A stretch of 50,389 nt of DNA from Candidatus Barnesiella excrementavium (GTDB lineage Bacteria > Bacteroidota > Bacteroidia > Bacteroidales > Barnesiellaceae): NCBI GenBank assembly GCA_019115485.1, contig DXDM01000008.1, positions 1 to 50,389 on the forward strand, written 5' to 3'. Of this stretch, positions 18,281 to 28,145 are shown one piece after another; position 1 is the first letter of the stretch; every line of letters starts with the position of its first letter. The notes beneath the pieces are model-generated. The model was not told the DNA's origin and searched no databases. It saw only the letters and a list, made by a program, of their open reading frames with translations. The position numbers and the translations under genes were made by a program.

Positions 18281-18310
18281 ATTGCGTTCCTCTTTATTTA
18301 TCGGTTAGTA

Positions 18311-19774
18311 TCAAGCCTGCTCTTCGGCAAACAGTTTCTCGACCTCCTCCTTGTCGTCGAAGTGGTGTTTCACTCCCTCGATTTCCTGATAATCCTCGTG
18401 ACCCTTGCCGGCAATCAGAATCACGTCGCCCGGTTGGGCAAACTGGGTGGCCATGCGAATCGCTTCGCGGCGGTCGACCTGCAACAGGGCCTTGCGGCGT
18501 TGCTCGGCATCGAGCCCGGCCACCATATCGTTGAGGATATCGTTGGGGTTTTCGAAGCGGGGATTGTCGGAGGTGAGAATCACGCGGTCGCTCAGGTTTA
18601 CCGCTTCGCGGGCCATCATGGGGCGTTTGCCCTTGTCGCGGTTACCGCCGGCACCCACTACGGTAATGATGTGGCCCTTGCCTTCGAGCACCCCGTGAAT
18701 CGTGTTGAGCACATTGTTCAGCGCATCGGGGGTGTGGGCATAGTCGACAATCACGGTATATCCGCGCGAGGAGTGCAGCGTCTGGAACCGCCCGGCTACC
18801 GGCACCAGCAGACTCATCTTGCGCAGCACCTCGTCGGGGTCCTGTCCCAGCAGGCAGGTGGCGCCATAGACGGCCAGCAGGTTGTAGGCGTTGAAGCGGC
18901 CCACAAACCGTACCTCGACCTCCTTGCCGTTGATTTCGAGCGACATGCCGTCCATGCGGCTCTCGATGATGCGGGCCTTGAAGTCGGCCATCGTCCGCAG
19001 CGAGTAGGTGTGCTTCTCGGCGCGGGTATTCTGCAACATCACCATACCGGCCTTATCGTCGATGTTGGTCAAGGCAAAGGCTCCCTTGGGCAGCCCGTCG
19101 AAGAACGACTTTTTGGCTTTCAGATAGGCCTCGACCGTCTTGTGGTAGTCGATGTGGTCGCGGGTGAGGTTGGTGAAGATAGCCCCGTTGAAGTCGAGCC
19201 CGGCAATGCGGTGCTGGGCTGCCGAGTGCGAACTCACCTCCATGAACGCGTAGTCGCACCCTGCGTCGACCATCTCGCGCAACAGGCGGTGCAGGTGCAG
19301 CGGGTCGGGGGTCGTGTGGGTAGCGGGCACCTTCACGTCGTCGATGTAGTTGCACACGGTCGAGAGGAGCCCCGCCTTGTATCCGAAGGAGCGGAACATC
19401 TCATACAGTAGCGTGGCCGTGGTGGTCTTGCCGTTGGTCCCGGTCACCCCTACCAGCGTCAACTCGCGCGAGGGGTTTCCGTACCAGGCCGAGGCCAGCA
19501 GCCCGAAGGCAATCGAACTGTCGTCGACCTTCACATACATCACCCCGTCGGCCAGCTCGGCCGGGAACTCTTCGCACACCACCACCCGGGCACCCTGGGC
19601 GATGGCCTGGGGTATAAAGGTGTGACCGTCGACCGAGACTCCGCGGACGGCGACAAACAGATAGTCGGCCTTCACCTGGCGGGAGTCCGACTCCACGCCC
19701 GACACTTCGTTCACGACAGTGCCCTTACGCTCTGTCACTACAATTTCCGATAATAACTCTTCTACTTTTTTCAT
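18311..19774 (-). CDS. murE: UDP-MurNAc-L-Ala-D-Glu--meso-diaminopimelate ligase
   Basis: This 487-residue ATP-dependent ligase adds the third stem-peptide residue. The ATP loop GTNGKTTT is at 112-119. The substrate-selecting motif reads DNPR (403-406), which in this family marks meso-diaminopimelate rather than lysine as substrate. GKGHEDYQ near the C-terminus is also conserved. The length is typical. It lies 10 bases after ftsI and 30 before mraY. Confidence 0.96.
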   Translation of the reverse strand: MKKVEELLSEIVVTERKGTVVNEVSGVESDSRQVKADYLFVAVRGVSVDGHTFIPQAIAQGARVVVCEEFPAELADGVMYVKVDDSSIAFGLLASAWYGNPSRELTLVGVTGTNGKTTTATLLYEMFRSFGYKAGLLSTVCNYIDDVKVPATHTTPDPLHLHRLLREMVDAGCDYAFMEVSSHSAAQHRIAGLDFNGAIFTNLTRDHIDYHKTVEAYLKAKKSFFDGLPKGAFALTNIDDKAGMVMLQNTRAEKHTYSLRTMADFKARIIESRMDGMSLEINGKEVEVRFVGRFNAYNLLAVYGATCLLGQDPDEVLRKMSLLVPVAGRFQTLHSSRGYTVIVDYAHTPDALNNVLNTIHGVLEGKGHIITVVGAGGNRDKGKRPMMAREAVNLSDRVILTSDNPRFENPNDILNDMVAGLDAEQRRKALLQVDRREAIRMATQFAQPGDVILIAGKGHEDYQEIEGVKHHFDDKEEVEKLFAEEQA

Positions 19775-19784
19775 ATCATCGTAT

Positions 19785-21854
19785 TCATTTCAATTTCAAA
19801 ATCACCGTCGTGCCGGGTTGCAGCACCGCTCCCCGGGGTATCGACTGTTCATACACCCGACCGCGACCCTGAATGCTCACATTCAGTCCGGCCTGTTCCA
19901 GCAGGTAAAGGGCGTCGCGGGCCCCCATGCCGCTCACGTCGGGCATGCTGTCGCAACAGGTCTCGATGTTGTAGCAATCGCTTACGTCACCCCGCACGCC
20001 CAAGCGTTGGAGCACCTGACGCGTCTCGGCTATATCGCCTTTCATAATCGACGGGGCGAAGTTCAGCGTCGAGTCCGAAGGCATCGACATGGGCACATCG
20101 AGACGCCCCATCGAATAGAGAGTCTCGGCAATCTTTTTCAACACCCCGCCACAATAGCGCCCGGCCGAAGGCATGCCCGGCAGATCGGGTTTCCCCAGCA
20201 GGACGATGCATGAGTATTGCGGTTTCTCGTAGGGGAAGAAGCCGCAGAAGGTGATACGGTAGCGGCTCTCATACTTGCCGTCGGCACCGATGGTCCGCAC
20301 CGTGCCCGTTTTCCCGGCGATGGTCACCTTTTTCGAGCGGGCCAATCGTCCCGTCCCGTCGTCGTCGTTCACCACGGCATAGAGCATGTTACGCAAGGCC
20401 TGAGCCGTCTCGGGCTTACAGGCGTGTTCCCTGATGTAGCTGATGTCGAAAACCTTTTCGGGCTTCCCGTTGCGCAACAGCTCCTTGACCAGGCGGGGCT
20501 TGACAAACTTGCCGTCGTTGGCTATGGTGTTATAGAGCGCCAGCGTATAGATGGGCGGTATCTTGGTGGTGTAGCCATAGGACATGCGCGTGAGGTTGAT
20601 GCGGTCCTGTACCGTCGCTTTCAAATGGCGTATCGTGGGGCGTGCCGTTCCGGGGATACCCAGGTCGAAGGGCTCCATGAAGCCTACCTCGTAGATGCGC
20701 TGCACGAAGCGGTCGGGGTCGCGCTCATATCCCCGCAGGATAATTTCGGACAGACCGATGTTCGACGAGTACTTCATCGCCTCGATGGCGGTCATCGAGG
20801 CCCTGCCGTGGGTATCGGTGATGGGGCGTACCCGGGCTCCGGCCGGATAACGGAACACACCGTTGTGACCGTTGATTACATCGTGCGGGCGTACCACCCC
20901 GTCGTCGAGGGCAATCATCATCGACAAGGGCTTGACTACCGACCCCGGTTCGTACCCCTGCACGGCATTGTTCACCGTTTCGAGATACTCTCCGCCGGGC
21001 AGGCGCGAGAGGTTGGACATGGCTTTAATCTCGCCCGTAGCCACCTCCATGACGATGGCCACGGCAAACTCGGGTTGCGTCTCCTCGATAGTTTGCAGCA
21101 GAGCCTGCTCGGTAATATCCTGTATGTCGATATCGATGGTGGTCTTCACGTCGAGACCCCGTTGGGGCGGGTCGGATACCCAGTCGACGATACCCGACGG
21201 AATCTGCTTCTTGATGGTTCGCCCCGGAACGCCGTAGAGCAGCGAGTCGAGAGCCTTTTCCAGTCCGCTGTTGCCGTGGAAGGTCTCGTCCAGCCCGCCG
21301 ATGGCCCGCGAGGCCATGGTCCCATAGGGCTTCTCGCGCTTGATGATTTTCTCGCGGTTGGGGTCGATATAGAATCCCGAATAGGGGGTTGCGTTTCGCA
21401 GGAAGGGGAAGGTTTTCAACAGCTCGTAGTCGCGCCCCGTCACTTCACGCACCAGAACAAAATAGCGTTTCTTCCGCAAGAAGGCACTGCGCATGCCCTT
21501 TTCATAGGCGGCTGCCGTCTTATTGGGGAAATATTTTGCCAGCATCTGGCTCAGAATCTTCACACTGTCGTTGAACTCCCTGGCCTTGAACTTGGGCACC
21601 CCAAAGTCGATCAAGGCCCGGTAATAGGTCATGTTGGTAGCCATCACCTCGCCGTTCTGGGCTAGAATGTCGCCCCGCTCGGGCATCACCTCGTGGGTAA
21701 CCGAGAGCATCTGAGCCGCCTTCTGGTTCCACTTGTCGGCATGTATGATGCAGGTATCGGCGGCCTTCTTGACGATGGCGATACTGAACAGCAGCACCCC
21801 GACAATAACCAGGGCGTATCGCAGCAATATATGACGTTTATTCCTTGTCTCCAT
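19785..21854 (-). CDS. ftsI: Class B penicillin-binding protein (FtsI/PBP3) with C-terminal PASTA domain
   Basis: This 689-residue D,D-transpeptidase cross-links septal peptidoglycan. One N-terminal membrane anchor is at about 9-29. The pedestal domain follows ([16 protein letters not shown]). The transpeptidase has the catalytic S305xxK308 (GSVVKP), SSN at 363-365 and KTG at 515-517. Residues about 635-689 form one PASTA domain ([20 protein letters not shown]...), a muropeptide or beta-lactam sensing module. The start overlaps the upstream ftsL-like gene by 17 bases. It pairs with FtsW encoded in the same cluster. Confidence 0.95.
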   Translation of the reverse strand: METRNKRHILLRYALVIVGVLLFSIAIVKKAADTCIIHADKWNQKAAQMLSVTHEVMPERGDILAQNGEVMATNMTYYRALIDFGVPKFKAREFNDSVKILSQMLAKYFPNKTAAAYEKGMRSAFLRKKRYFVLVREVTGRDYELLKTFPFLRNATPYSGFYIDPNREKIIKREKPYGTMASRAIGGLDETFHGNSGLEKALDSLLYGVPGRTIKKQIPSGIVDWVSDPPQRGLDVKTTIDIDIQDITEQALLQTIEETQPEFAVAIVMEVATGEIKAMSNLSRLPGGEYLETVNNAVQGYEPGSVVKPLSMMIALDDGVVRPHDVINGHNGVFRYPAGARVRPITDTHGRASMTAIEAMKYSSNIGLSEIILRGYERDPDRFVQRIYEVGFMEPFDLGIPGTARPTIRHLKATVQDRINLTRMSYGYTTKIPPIYTLALYNTIANDGKFVKPRLVKELLRNGKPEKVFDISYIREHACKPETAQALRNMLYAVVNDDDGTGRLARSKKVTIAGKTGTVRTIGADGKYESRYRITFCGFFPYEKPQYSCIVLLGKPDLPGMPSAGRYCGGVLKKIAETLYSMGRLDVPMSMPSDSTLNFAPSIMKGDIAETRQVLQRLGVRGDVSDCYNIETCCDSMPDVSGMGARDALYLLEQAGLNVSIQGRGRVYEQSIPRGAVLQPGTTVILKLK

Positions 21855-22200
21855 CTGTCGGTCTCAATTTTACAGGAGGAGTATCGGGTATTTCGAGTCC
21901 CAGCCGGTTTTCGTTTACCAGAGTGACGATGCGCGAGTGACGCACCAGCCCCATGTAACGGGCGGCGGCGCGCACGCGCTCGGTTTTGGCATTGGTGAGT
22001 TCAAACCGCAGCTCCTTGATGGTCTCCAACTTGGTCTGACACACATACCGGTTGGCAATCGACAGGCAAAAAAGAAAAACCACCGAAGCGATGAAGCCCC
22101 AGTGCGACCTGAAAAAATCCAGGGAGAAGATGCGTCCCTGAACCGCCATTTTCAGATACTTGATGAATCCTATCTTTTCGTCCTTTGTTTTCTTGGCCAT
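21838..22200 (-). CDS. ftsL: FtsL-like division protein
   Basis: This 120-residue small bitopic protein has a basic cytoplasmic N-terminus, one membrane span (WGFIASVVFLFCLSIANRYV, about 34-53) and a short periplasmic coiled coil (LETIKELRFELTNAKTERVRAAARYM). FtsL proteins share topology more than sequence. The call rests on this layout and on the position between rsmH and ftsI, where ftsL usually sits. It overlaps ftsI by 17 bases and follows rsmH by 4 bases. Confidence 0.85.
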   Translation of the reverse strand: MAKKTKDEKIGFIKYLKMAVQGRIFSLDFFRSHWGFIASVVFLFCLSIANRYVCQTKLETIKELRFELTNAKTERVRAAARYMGLVRHSRIVTLVNENRLGLEIPDTPPVKLRPTDGDKE

Positions 22201-22204
22201 ACGG

Positions 22205-23119
22205 TTATACCCTCTCTGCTATTCTCAATTTGGCACTGCGCGACCGGGGATTGCGTTCGATTTCGGCTTCGTCGGGCACAATCACCTTGTGGTTGACCGC
22301 CCGGAAGGGAGCCTCTATGCGGCCGAAGAAATTCTGTTCGGCACGCCCTTCGACATTCCCCGTGCGAATAAAATTCTTGACCATGCGGTCTTCCAGCGAG
22401 TGGTAGGTAAGTATCACCAACCGTCCCCCGGGAGCGAGCAATTCGACCGACTGTTCCAACAGACGGCGCAGACTCTCCATCTCGCGGTTCACCTCGATAC
22501 GCAGGGCCTGGAAGAGTTGGGCCAACTCTTTCTTCTCCTGTTTGCGGTTGACACAGGGGCGCACCACTTCGAGCAACTGCTCGGTTGTGGTGAGGGGCGA
22601 CGTGGCCCGGGCCGACACGATGGCCGAGGCGATGCGGCGGGCGCTCTTCAATTCGCCATACAGGAAAAAGAGGTCGGCCAGCTGCTCTTCGCTATACGAG
22701 GCCACCACCTGGGCGGCCGTCTGCAAAGCCCGCTGGTTCATGCGCATGTCGAGCGGCCCCTCGAACCGGAACGAGAATCCCCGCTCCGAGTCGTCGAAAT
22801 GGTGAAACGAGACACCCAAATCGGCCAAAATCCCGTCGACCTGCTCCACACCATAGTAGCGCATGAAGTTTTTCAGATACCTGAAATTGCTGTGAACAAA
22901 CGTGAACCGCTCATCGTCGAGACTGTTGCGCCGGGCATCTTCGTCCTGGTCGAGCGAAAAGAGTCGTCCCCCCTCGCCCAAACGGGACAAAATCGCACGC
23001 GAATGACCCCCACCGCCGAAAGTGACATCGACATAGGTTCCGTCGGGTTTGACCGCCAATCCGTCAATGCACTCTTCGAGTAGTGCAGGTATATGATACA
23101 CAGGTGATTGCAGTTCCAT
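22205..23119 (-). CDS. rsmH: 16S rRNA m4C1402 methyltransferase RsmH (MraW)
   Basis: This 304-residue S-adenosylmethionine-dependent enzyme methylates N4 of C1402 in 16S rRNA. The SAM loop VDVTFGGGGHSRAIL is near residue 30, the DLGVSFHHFDDSERGFSFRFEGPLDMRM block is near 100, and ILTYHSLEDRMVK is near 235. It is the first gene of the division cluster here. A GGAGGA ribosome site lies 9 bases before the ATG at 23119. No mraZ gene precedes it, although mraZ normally does in this phylum. Confidence 0.96.
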   Translation of the reverse strand: MELQSPVYHIPALLEECIDGLAVKPDGTYVDVTFGGGGHSRAILSRLGEGGRLFSLDQDEDARRNSLDDERFTFVHSNFRYLKNFMRYYGVEQVDGILADLGVSFHHFDDSERGFSFRFEGPLDMRMNQRALQTAAQVVASYSEEQLADLFFLYGELKSARRIASAIVSARATSPLTTTEQLLEVVRPCVNRKQEKKELAQLFQALRIEVNREMESLRRLLEQSVELLAPGGRLVILTYHSLEDRMVKNFIRTGNVEGRAEQNFFGRIEAPFRAVNHKVIVPDEAEIERNPRSRSAKLRIAERV

Positions 23120-23155
23120 TCGCTACTTGTCCTCCAACTTCACTTTTTTGCAGGG

Positions 23156-23163
23156 TAAAGATA
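23156..23163 (-). promoter_or_regulatory. Likely -7 box of the division (dcw) gene cluster
   Basis: The minus strand reads TATCTTTA, one base from TAnnTTTG, 37 bases before the rsmH start. The region 23120-23343 holds no gene, only this box and the divergent glsA promoter. Confidence 0.45.
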
Positions 23164-23314
23164 GGCATTAATCCCCAATCCCGCAGTGCTCTTTTTCACT
23201 TTTTTCGCTATTTTTTTCTGCTGAGGCTCAAAGGCTCCCACCCGTTGAAAGCGTGAAGAGATGCCACCCTGCAATAAAAACCCCATTCCTGCCTGTAAAA
23301 ATAAAAAAATAGCG

Positions 23315-23322
23315 TATTTTTG
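23315..23322 (+). promoter_or_regulatory. glsA promoter -7 box
   Basis: TATTTTTG is an exact TAnnTTTG match. It overlaps the first possible in-frame start (TTG at 23320), which therefore cannot be transcribed; this fixes the true start downstream. Confidence 0.6.
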
Positions 23323-23343
23323 TACACACTTTTTATGATAGTC

Positions 23344-24195
23344 ATGAGTTCCGAACCTCTAAAAATCGATATTGAAAAAGTAGTCAGGGAGAAGACGCCC
23401 AAATATGCCAGGAGAATCCCGGGATTCCTCTTCCGTTATCTGAAACGGACCATTCACCAGGACGAGATAAACTATGTTCTCAGTACCTACAAGGAGAGTA
23501 CCGGCGTGCAGTTTGCCGACGACCTGCTTACCTACATGAATGTACACGCCAACGTCATCGGCACCGAGAACATTCCGGCCGAGGGGCGTTTCATATTTGC
23601 CTCGAATCACCCGCTGGGGGCACTCGACGGGGTCACCCTCATTCGTTTTTTCGGTCACTACTACAACGGGAAAATCAAATTTCTCGTCAACGACCTGTTG
23701 ATGAATATCAAGCCGTTGGAGCCGGTATTCCTGCCCATCAACAAATACGGGTCGCAGGCCAAGGAGTCGAGCGTGCAGATTAACAAGGCTTATGAGTCGG
23801 ACGAGCAGATGCTCATCTTCCCCGCCGGGCTCTGCTCACGTCTGCAACACGGACAGATAAGGGATTTGGAGTGGAAAAAGACCTTTATCGCCAAAGCAAT
23901 CCAATCGCAACGCGACATTATCCCCATCTATTTCGAGGGGCAAAATTCAGCCTTTTTTTACCGATTTGCTAAAATACGTAAATTGCTCGGTATAAAATTC
24001 AATATAGAATTGATATATTTGCCCGACGAAATGTTCAGTAGCAAAAACAAAACATTCAACATATACATTGGCAAGCCTATCCCCTGGCAAACTTTCGACA
24101 AGTCCAAGAGTCTTCAAGAGTGGGCCCAGGCAGTGAAAGAGCAAGTCTATCAGATTAAAAACCAATCACATGGAACCGATTATCGCGCCCGTTGA
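23344..24195 (+). CDS. glsA: Glycine-lipid O-acyltransferase GlsA (PlsC-like)
   Basis: This 283-residue 1-acyl-glycerol-phosphate acyltransferase-type protein has the NHx4D motif in SNHPLGALDG and the acceptor-site IFPAGLCSRLQHG. In Bacteroides the GlsA/GlsB pair makes glycine and serine lipids: GlsB N-acylates the amino acid and GlsA adds the second, ester-linked fatty acid. It probably acts at the inner membrane face. The start is set at ATG 23344 (MSSEPLKI); the ATG at 23335 is possible, and the longer frame is excluded by the promoter. It overlaps glsB by 26 bases, strong support for a joint function. Confidence 0.85.
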   Translation: MSSEPLKIDIEKVVREKTPKYARRIPGFLFRYLKRTIHQDEINYVLSTYKESTGVQFADDLLTYMNVHANVIGTENIPAEGRFIFASNHPLGALDGVTLIRFFGHYYNGKIKFLVNDLLMNIKPLEPVFLPINKYGSQAKESSVQINKAYESDEQMLIFPAGLCSRLQHGQIRDLEWKKTFIAKAIQSQRDIIPIYFEGQNSAFFYRFAKIRKLLGIKFNIELIYLPDEMFSSKNKTFNIYIGKPIPWQTFDKSKSLQEWAQAVKEQVYQIKNQSHGTDYRAR

Positions 24196-25117
24196 CAAGG
24201 AACTAATCAAATCGGAACTGACCCCCGAACGATTCATGCGGGACACCCGCAAGGGCGGCAACAAGATATACATCGTCGATTGCAACAACGCACCCAACAC
24301 CATGCGCGAGATAGGACGGCTGCGCGAAATAGCCTTCCGCTATCCGGGAGGTGGTACGGGCAAAGCGCTGGACATCGACGAGTTTGATACGATGGACCCG
24401 CCTTGTCAGCAACTCATCGTGTGGAATCCCGATGCCGAGGAGATTATCGGCGGCTATCGGTTCATCTTGGGCGAGAACATTCGTCAGGACGAGCAGGGAC
24501 GTCCCCGCATCGCTACCTCGCACCTCTTCGAGTTCTCCGACAAGTTTCTGCGCGAATATCTGCCCCGCACCATCGAGTTGGGACGCTCGTTCGTCACCCT
24601 CGAATACCAGTCGTCGCGGGCCGGTGCCAAAGGGCTCTTCGCCCTTGACAACCTGTGGGACGGATTGGGCGCGCTCACCGTCGACTATCCCCAGACCGAA
24701 TATTTTTTCGGGAAGGTGACCATGTATCCCACCTACTCGCACGAGGGGCGCAACATGATTCTTTACTTCCTCAACAAGCACTTCCCCGACCCCGAGCACC
24801 TCGTGTGGCCGCGCCACCCGCTGGAAACCAATACCGACGAGGCGAAGATGAGCCGTCTCTTTATCCACGACGATTTCAAGGAGGACTACAAGATTCTGAA
24901 TCAGGAGGTGCGCAAGCTCGGCTACAACATTCCCCCGCTGGTCAACGCCTACATGGGACTGTCGCCCACGATGAAGATGTTCGGCACGGCCATCAACGAC
25001 GAGTTCGGTAACGTGGAGGAGTCGGGTATCCTCATTGCGATAAAAGAGATTATCGAGGAGAAACGGAGCCGCTACATCGAGACCTACGACAAACTGCCTC
25101 CGATCAAGATATCGTAG
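24170..25117 (+). CDS. glsB: Glycine-lipid N-acyltransferase GlsB (GNAT, hemolysin-like)
   Basis: This 315-residue acyltransferase is of the OlsB/hemolysin-like GNAT type. It would transfer a 3-hydroxy fatty acid to the amino group of glycine (forming commendamide-like lipids), the first step of glycine-lipid synthesis. Family stretches include GGYRFILGENI, HLFEFSDKFL, TIELGRSFVTLEYQSSRAGAKGLFALDNLW and FFGKVTMYPTYSHEGRNMI. The start ATG at 24170 lies inside the end of glsA. The substrate assignment follows the characterised Bacteroides pair; ornithine as substrate cannot be ruled out from sequence alone. Confidence 0.85.
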   Translation: MEPIIAPVDKELIKSELTPERFMRDTRKGGNKIYIVDCNNAPNTMREIGRLREIAFRYPGGGTGKALDIDEFDTMDPPCQQLIVWNPDAEEIIGGYRFILGENIRQDEQGRPRIATSHLFEFSDKFLREYLPRTIELGRSFVTLEYQSSRAGAKGLFALDNLWDGLGALTVDYPQTEYFFGKVTMYPTYSHEGRNMILYFLNKHFPDPEHLVWPRHPLETNTDEAKMSRLFIHDDFKEDYKILNQEVRKLGYNIPPLVNAYMGLSPTMKMFGTAINDEFGNVEESGILIAIKEIIEEKRSRYIETYDKLPPIKIS

Positions 25118-25164
25118 CGGCAATGCCGCTCTCGTTTCTGTCGGGGAGATAAACTATACAGGCC

Positions 25165-26268
25165 ATGAAAATAAGTTCTCTCCTGCCCGCCGCGCTGCTA
25201 CTTCTGTTCTGTCAATGCGGTGGCAACGAATCGTATATACTCACCGAGACCGACTACATACCGGCTTTCGCCGGCGACTCCTGTCTCTACATCGACCGTG
25301 ACGACGAGCCTCGTTTCGTGGGTCCGTACACCGACGCCTCGCTCTTCTACGACGACCTGGCACTGGTGCGTCATACGGCCGACGGGAAATGGGGCTATAT
25401 CGACGATTCGGGCGAACTGGTCTACCCGGCCGTCTACACCGCTGCCACCATCTTCCACGAGAATCGGGCCTGGGTGGTGCGTCCCGACGAGGCCCCTTGT
25501 GCCATCGACACCAAAGGGCGTCTGCAACTCACCCTCACCCGAGCCTCCAAAGTCATGATTTTTTGCGAAGGAATGGCCGCTTTTGCCCAAAAGGGAAATC
25601 GCGGCGAACGATGGGGGTTCATCGACAAAAGCGGGAAGATAGTTATCAAGCCTCTCTATCGCGCGGTGAAACCTTTTACTCACGGTCTGGCTGCCGTACA
25701 GGACGAAAAGGGGCGATGGGGCTATGTCGATTCGCAGGGTGTTGAGACGATACCGCCGCACTACGAAGCGGCCGAGTCGTTCTCGGCCCACCGCCAGGCT
25801 GTCGTGCAGATTCGAAAAGATGTTTTCCGGGTCATCGGCCTGCAAGGCGACTCCATCTGGCAGACCGACTGCGAGGAGCTCGTCTCCGACGGCTCCCTCT
25901 TCCGCATCAAGCGGGCGGGGAAATGGGGCTGGTGCGATACCAACGGCAAAGAGATTATCGCCCCCACGTTCGATGAAAGCCGGGCATTCGGGCAGGCCGA
26001 CCTGGCTCCCGTGAAACAACAGGGGAAATGGGGCTATATCGACCGCAAGGGTCGCTGGAAAATCAAGCGTCAGTTCACCGATGCGCAACCTTTCTTCGAC
26101 GGGTTGGCTCTCGTGCAGGCCGGGACCTTCTACGGGTTTATCGACCCCGACGGTCACTATCGCATCAATCCTCAATATGACCGCATAGCCCTTGACTATC
26201 AATGCCAAGCCAACGGTGAGGGCAGTGCCTTCACTACCGTCAGCAGCGACCACGCCCGATACAAATAG
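25165..26268 (+). CDS. WG-repeat lipoprotein
   Basis: This encodes a 367-residue exported protein. The N-terminus MKISSLLPAALLLLFCQCGG is a lipoprotein-type signal with Cys at 16 and 18. The mature part has at least six WG repeats (KWGYIDDSG, RWGFIDKSG, RWGYVDSQG, KWGWCDTNG, KWGYIDRKG, FYGFIDPDG), each about 40-70 residues apart. WG repeats form beta structure thought to mediate binding; no enzyme motif is present. It starts 47 bases after glsB and may be co-transcribed. The function is unknown. Confidence 0.85.
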   Translation: MKISSLLPAALLLLFCQCGGNESYILTETDYIPAFAGDSCLYIDRDDEPRFVGPYTDASLFYDDLALVRHTADGKWGYIDDSGELVYPAVYTAATIFHENRAWVVRPDEAPCAIDTKGRLQLTLTRASKVMIFCEGMAAFAQKGNRGERWGFIDKSGKIVIKPLYRAVKPFTHGLAAVQDEKGRWGYVDSQGVETIPPHYEAAESFSAHRQAVVQIRKDVFRVIGLQGDSIWQTDCEELVSDGSLFRIKRAGKWGWCDTNGKEIIAPTFDESRAFGQADLAPVKQQGKWGYIDRKGRWKIKRQFTDAQPFFDGLALVQAGTFYGFIDPDGHYRINPQYDRIALDYQCQANGEGSAFTTVSSDHARYK

Positions 26269-26311
26269 TGGCCCGGACGCTCAAACGAGGAAGGGGAAGG
26301 TGAGAAAAACA

Positions 26312-26339
26312 GCACCCGAAACGAGAGAGATACGGGTGC
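26312..26339 (-). terminator. Terminator between converging genes
   Basis: GCACCCG (26312-26318) pairs with CGGGTGC (26333-26339). On the minus strand the hairpin is followed by a CTGTTTTTCT run, fitting termination of the DUF2807 gene; the plus side has a weaker T run. Confidence 0.6.
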
Positions 26340-26345
26340 GGCAGA

Positions 26346-27056
26346 TTATTTCCCTTCGAGCGAACGCACGGAGAGTTCGCCCAACGAGTTCTTCTTGATT
26401 TCGGGTGTACCCCGATAATAGACCTCACCGTTACCGGTAGCCCAGGCCGACAATTTCTCACGGGCATGACAACCGATTACTCCGTTGCCCATGATGCGGC
26501 AACTCACATCGCGAGCCTCCAAACCGTCGGCCTCGATTTGTCCGGAACCGGTTACCGACAACTCAGCCTCCCGGCATTTACCCGTGAGCGATACCTTGCC
26601 ACTGCCTGTCAACACCGAAGCCTTCACGATGCCGAAATCGATTTGCCGACCCATAATCGAGCCGTTACCCATCACTTTGGCCTGAAACGCGGCGCCGGTA
26701 ATGGGCGACACAATCTGTATCGAACCGATGCCGTTATTCTCGACATACTCCAACGCGGTGGAGTAGACGATGACCGAGCCCTGCATCTGGCTCTTGTCGC
26801 ACGCCCCCTTGTGCTTGATTGTGAGGACTCCCTTTTTGGAGGTCACCTCGATGTTGCCCAGGTCGCCGGTTGCCGCCATCACGACGACAATCCCGGCCGA
26901 ATCGGCATTTTGCCGGTACGACACGTCGAAATTGTTATACACCTTCATCTTGTAGAAATCATCGACCGAGAGTTGTTTCACCGAGGTCTCGACGGCCTGC
27001 GCTCCCACAACCGTGGCGAGGCATACGGCCAGCATGGCAAATATCTTCTTCATCAT
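26346..27056 (-). CDS. Exported DUF2807 (GIN domain) adhesin-like protein
   Basis: This encodes a 236-residue secreted or periplasmic protein. The ATG at 27056 is chosen because AGGAG lies 6 bases upstream and a clean signal peptide follows (MMKKIFAMLAVCLATVVGAQA). The longer reading runs into the end of dusB. The mature part is a repetitive beta-helix type domain with many Gly-Asn/Gly-Ser turns (MGNGSIMG, LTGSGKVSLTG, VTGSGQIEADG, IMGNGVIG, ATGNGEVYYRG), typical of the putative auto-transporter adhesin head GIN domain (DUF2807). The role is unknown; a surface-binding function is inferred from the family name only. Confidence 0.85.
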   Translation of the reverse strand: MMKKIFAMLAVCLATVVGAQAVETSVKQLSVDDFYKMKVYNNFDVSYRQNADSAGIVVVMAATGDLGNIEVTSKKGVLTIKHKGACDKSQMQGSVIVYSTALEYVENNGIGSIQIVSPITGAAFQAKVMGNGSIMGRQIDFGIVKASVLTGSGKVSLTGKCREAELSVTGSGQIEADGLEARDVSCRIMGNGVIGCHAREKLSAWATGNGEVYYRGTPEIKKNSLGELSVRSLEGK

Positions 27057-27069
27057 CTTTTTCTCCTGT

Positions 27070-28065
27070 TTATACGGGTTGGTTGGGTAATATTTCATAT
27101 TCTATCCGGTCGAGAATCGCCGTGAGCGATTCCACCGTATCGGCCTGCAACATGGCGATGCGGGTCTCTCTGAAATTGGGAATCCCCTTGAACAGGGGGG
27201 TAGCCGCCAAATGGCGGCGAATGTGCAGGATACCCCGGTGTTCGTCGAGCCGGGCTACACTCTCGAGCATCTGCCGGCGCAGCGCCTCCATCTTCTCGTG
27301 TATCGTGAGCGGCGGCAACAGCTCGCCGGTGAGCAGGTAGTGCTTCATCTCCTTGAAAATCCAGGGGCACCCGAAACTGGCGCGTCCCACCATCACGGCA
27401 TCGACCCCGTAGCGGTCGAACTTTTCCCTGGCAATCTGCGGGGTAGTCACATCGCCGTTCCCGATAATGGGAATGTGCATGCGGGGGTTGTTCTTCACTT
27501 CGCCGATAAGAGTCCAGTCGGCCTCGCCGGTGTACATCTGGCTGCGGGTGCGGCCATGTATGGTCAGGGCGGCGATACCGCAATCCTGCAACTGCTCGGC
27601 CAGCTCGACGATGATGCGCGAGTCCTGGTCCCACCCCAGACGGGTCTTCACCGTGACGGGTATCTTTACCGCATCGACCACGGCCCGGGTGATTTTCAGC
27701 ATGAGCGGTATATCTCTCAGCATGCCGGCTCCGGCTCCCTTGCCGGCCACCTTCTTGACCGGGCAGCCGAAATTGATGTCGAGCACATCGGGGTGAGCCG
27801 CTTCGCACAGACGGGCGGCTTCGACCATCGCGTCGACAAAGCGGCCATAAATCTGAATGGCCACGGGGCGCTCCTCGTCGTGAATGTTCAATTTGCGGGT
27901 GGTGCTGTTGATATTCCGCACCAGCGCATCGCTCGACACGAACTCCGTGTAGACCATATCGGCTCCAAACTCCTTGCACATCAGTCGGAAAGACTCATCG
28001 GTCACATCTTCCATCGGTGCCAGAAACAGCGGATATTGTCCAAAATCGAGATTACCTATTTTCAT
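27070..28065 (-). CDS. dusB: tRNA-dihydrouridine synthase DusB
   Basis: This 331-residue FMN-dependent enzyme reduces uridine to dihydrouridine in tRNA. The N-terminal LAPMEDVTDESFRLM, the catalytic Cys C101 in INFGCPVKKVAGKGAGAG, VKTRLGWD and IHGRTRSQMY are family motifs. The DusB-type C-terminal helical domain is present. It lies 13 bases upstream of the DUF2807 gene and 80 bases after the M16 protease gene, on the same strand. Those 80 bases hold no recognisable promoter. Confidence 0.95.
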   Translation of the reverse strand: MKIGNLDFGQYPLFLAPMEDVTDESFRLMCKEFGADMVYTEFVSSDALVRNINSTTRKLNIHDEERPVAIQIYGRFVDAMVEAARLCEAAHPDVLDINFGCPVKKVAGKGAGAGMLRDIPLMLKITRAVVDAVKIPVTVKTRLGWDQDSRIIVELAEQLQDCGIAALTIHGRTRSQMYTGEADWTLIGEVKNNPRMHIPIIGNGDVTTPQIAREKFDRYGVDAVMVGRASFGCPWIFKEMKHYLLTGELLPPLTIHEKMEALRRQMLESVARLDEHRGILHIRRHLAATPLFKGIPNFRETRIAMLQADTVESLTAILDRIEYEILPNQPV

Positions 28066-28145
28066 GCCTGCATCTGAATTGAGATGACGAATATATAAAA
28101 AACTCTCTATTCTGTCGCTCTATGGTTGTAAAAATTAACAAACGG

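Noticed and set aside
20217..21665. 482-residue plus-strand open frame opposite ftsI
   Set aside because: Shadow frame on a GC-rich gene; ftsI has all catalytic motifs and the cluster is continuous.
23208..23402. 64-residue minus-strand frame between rsmH and glsA, considered as a diverged mraZ
   Set aside because: Too short, no MraZ-like DxxxR repeat, and it overlaps the glsA promoter and start.
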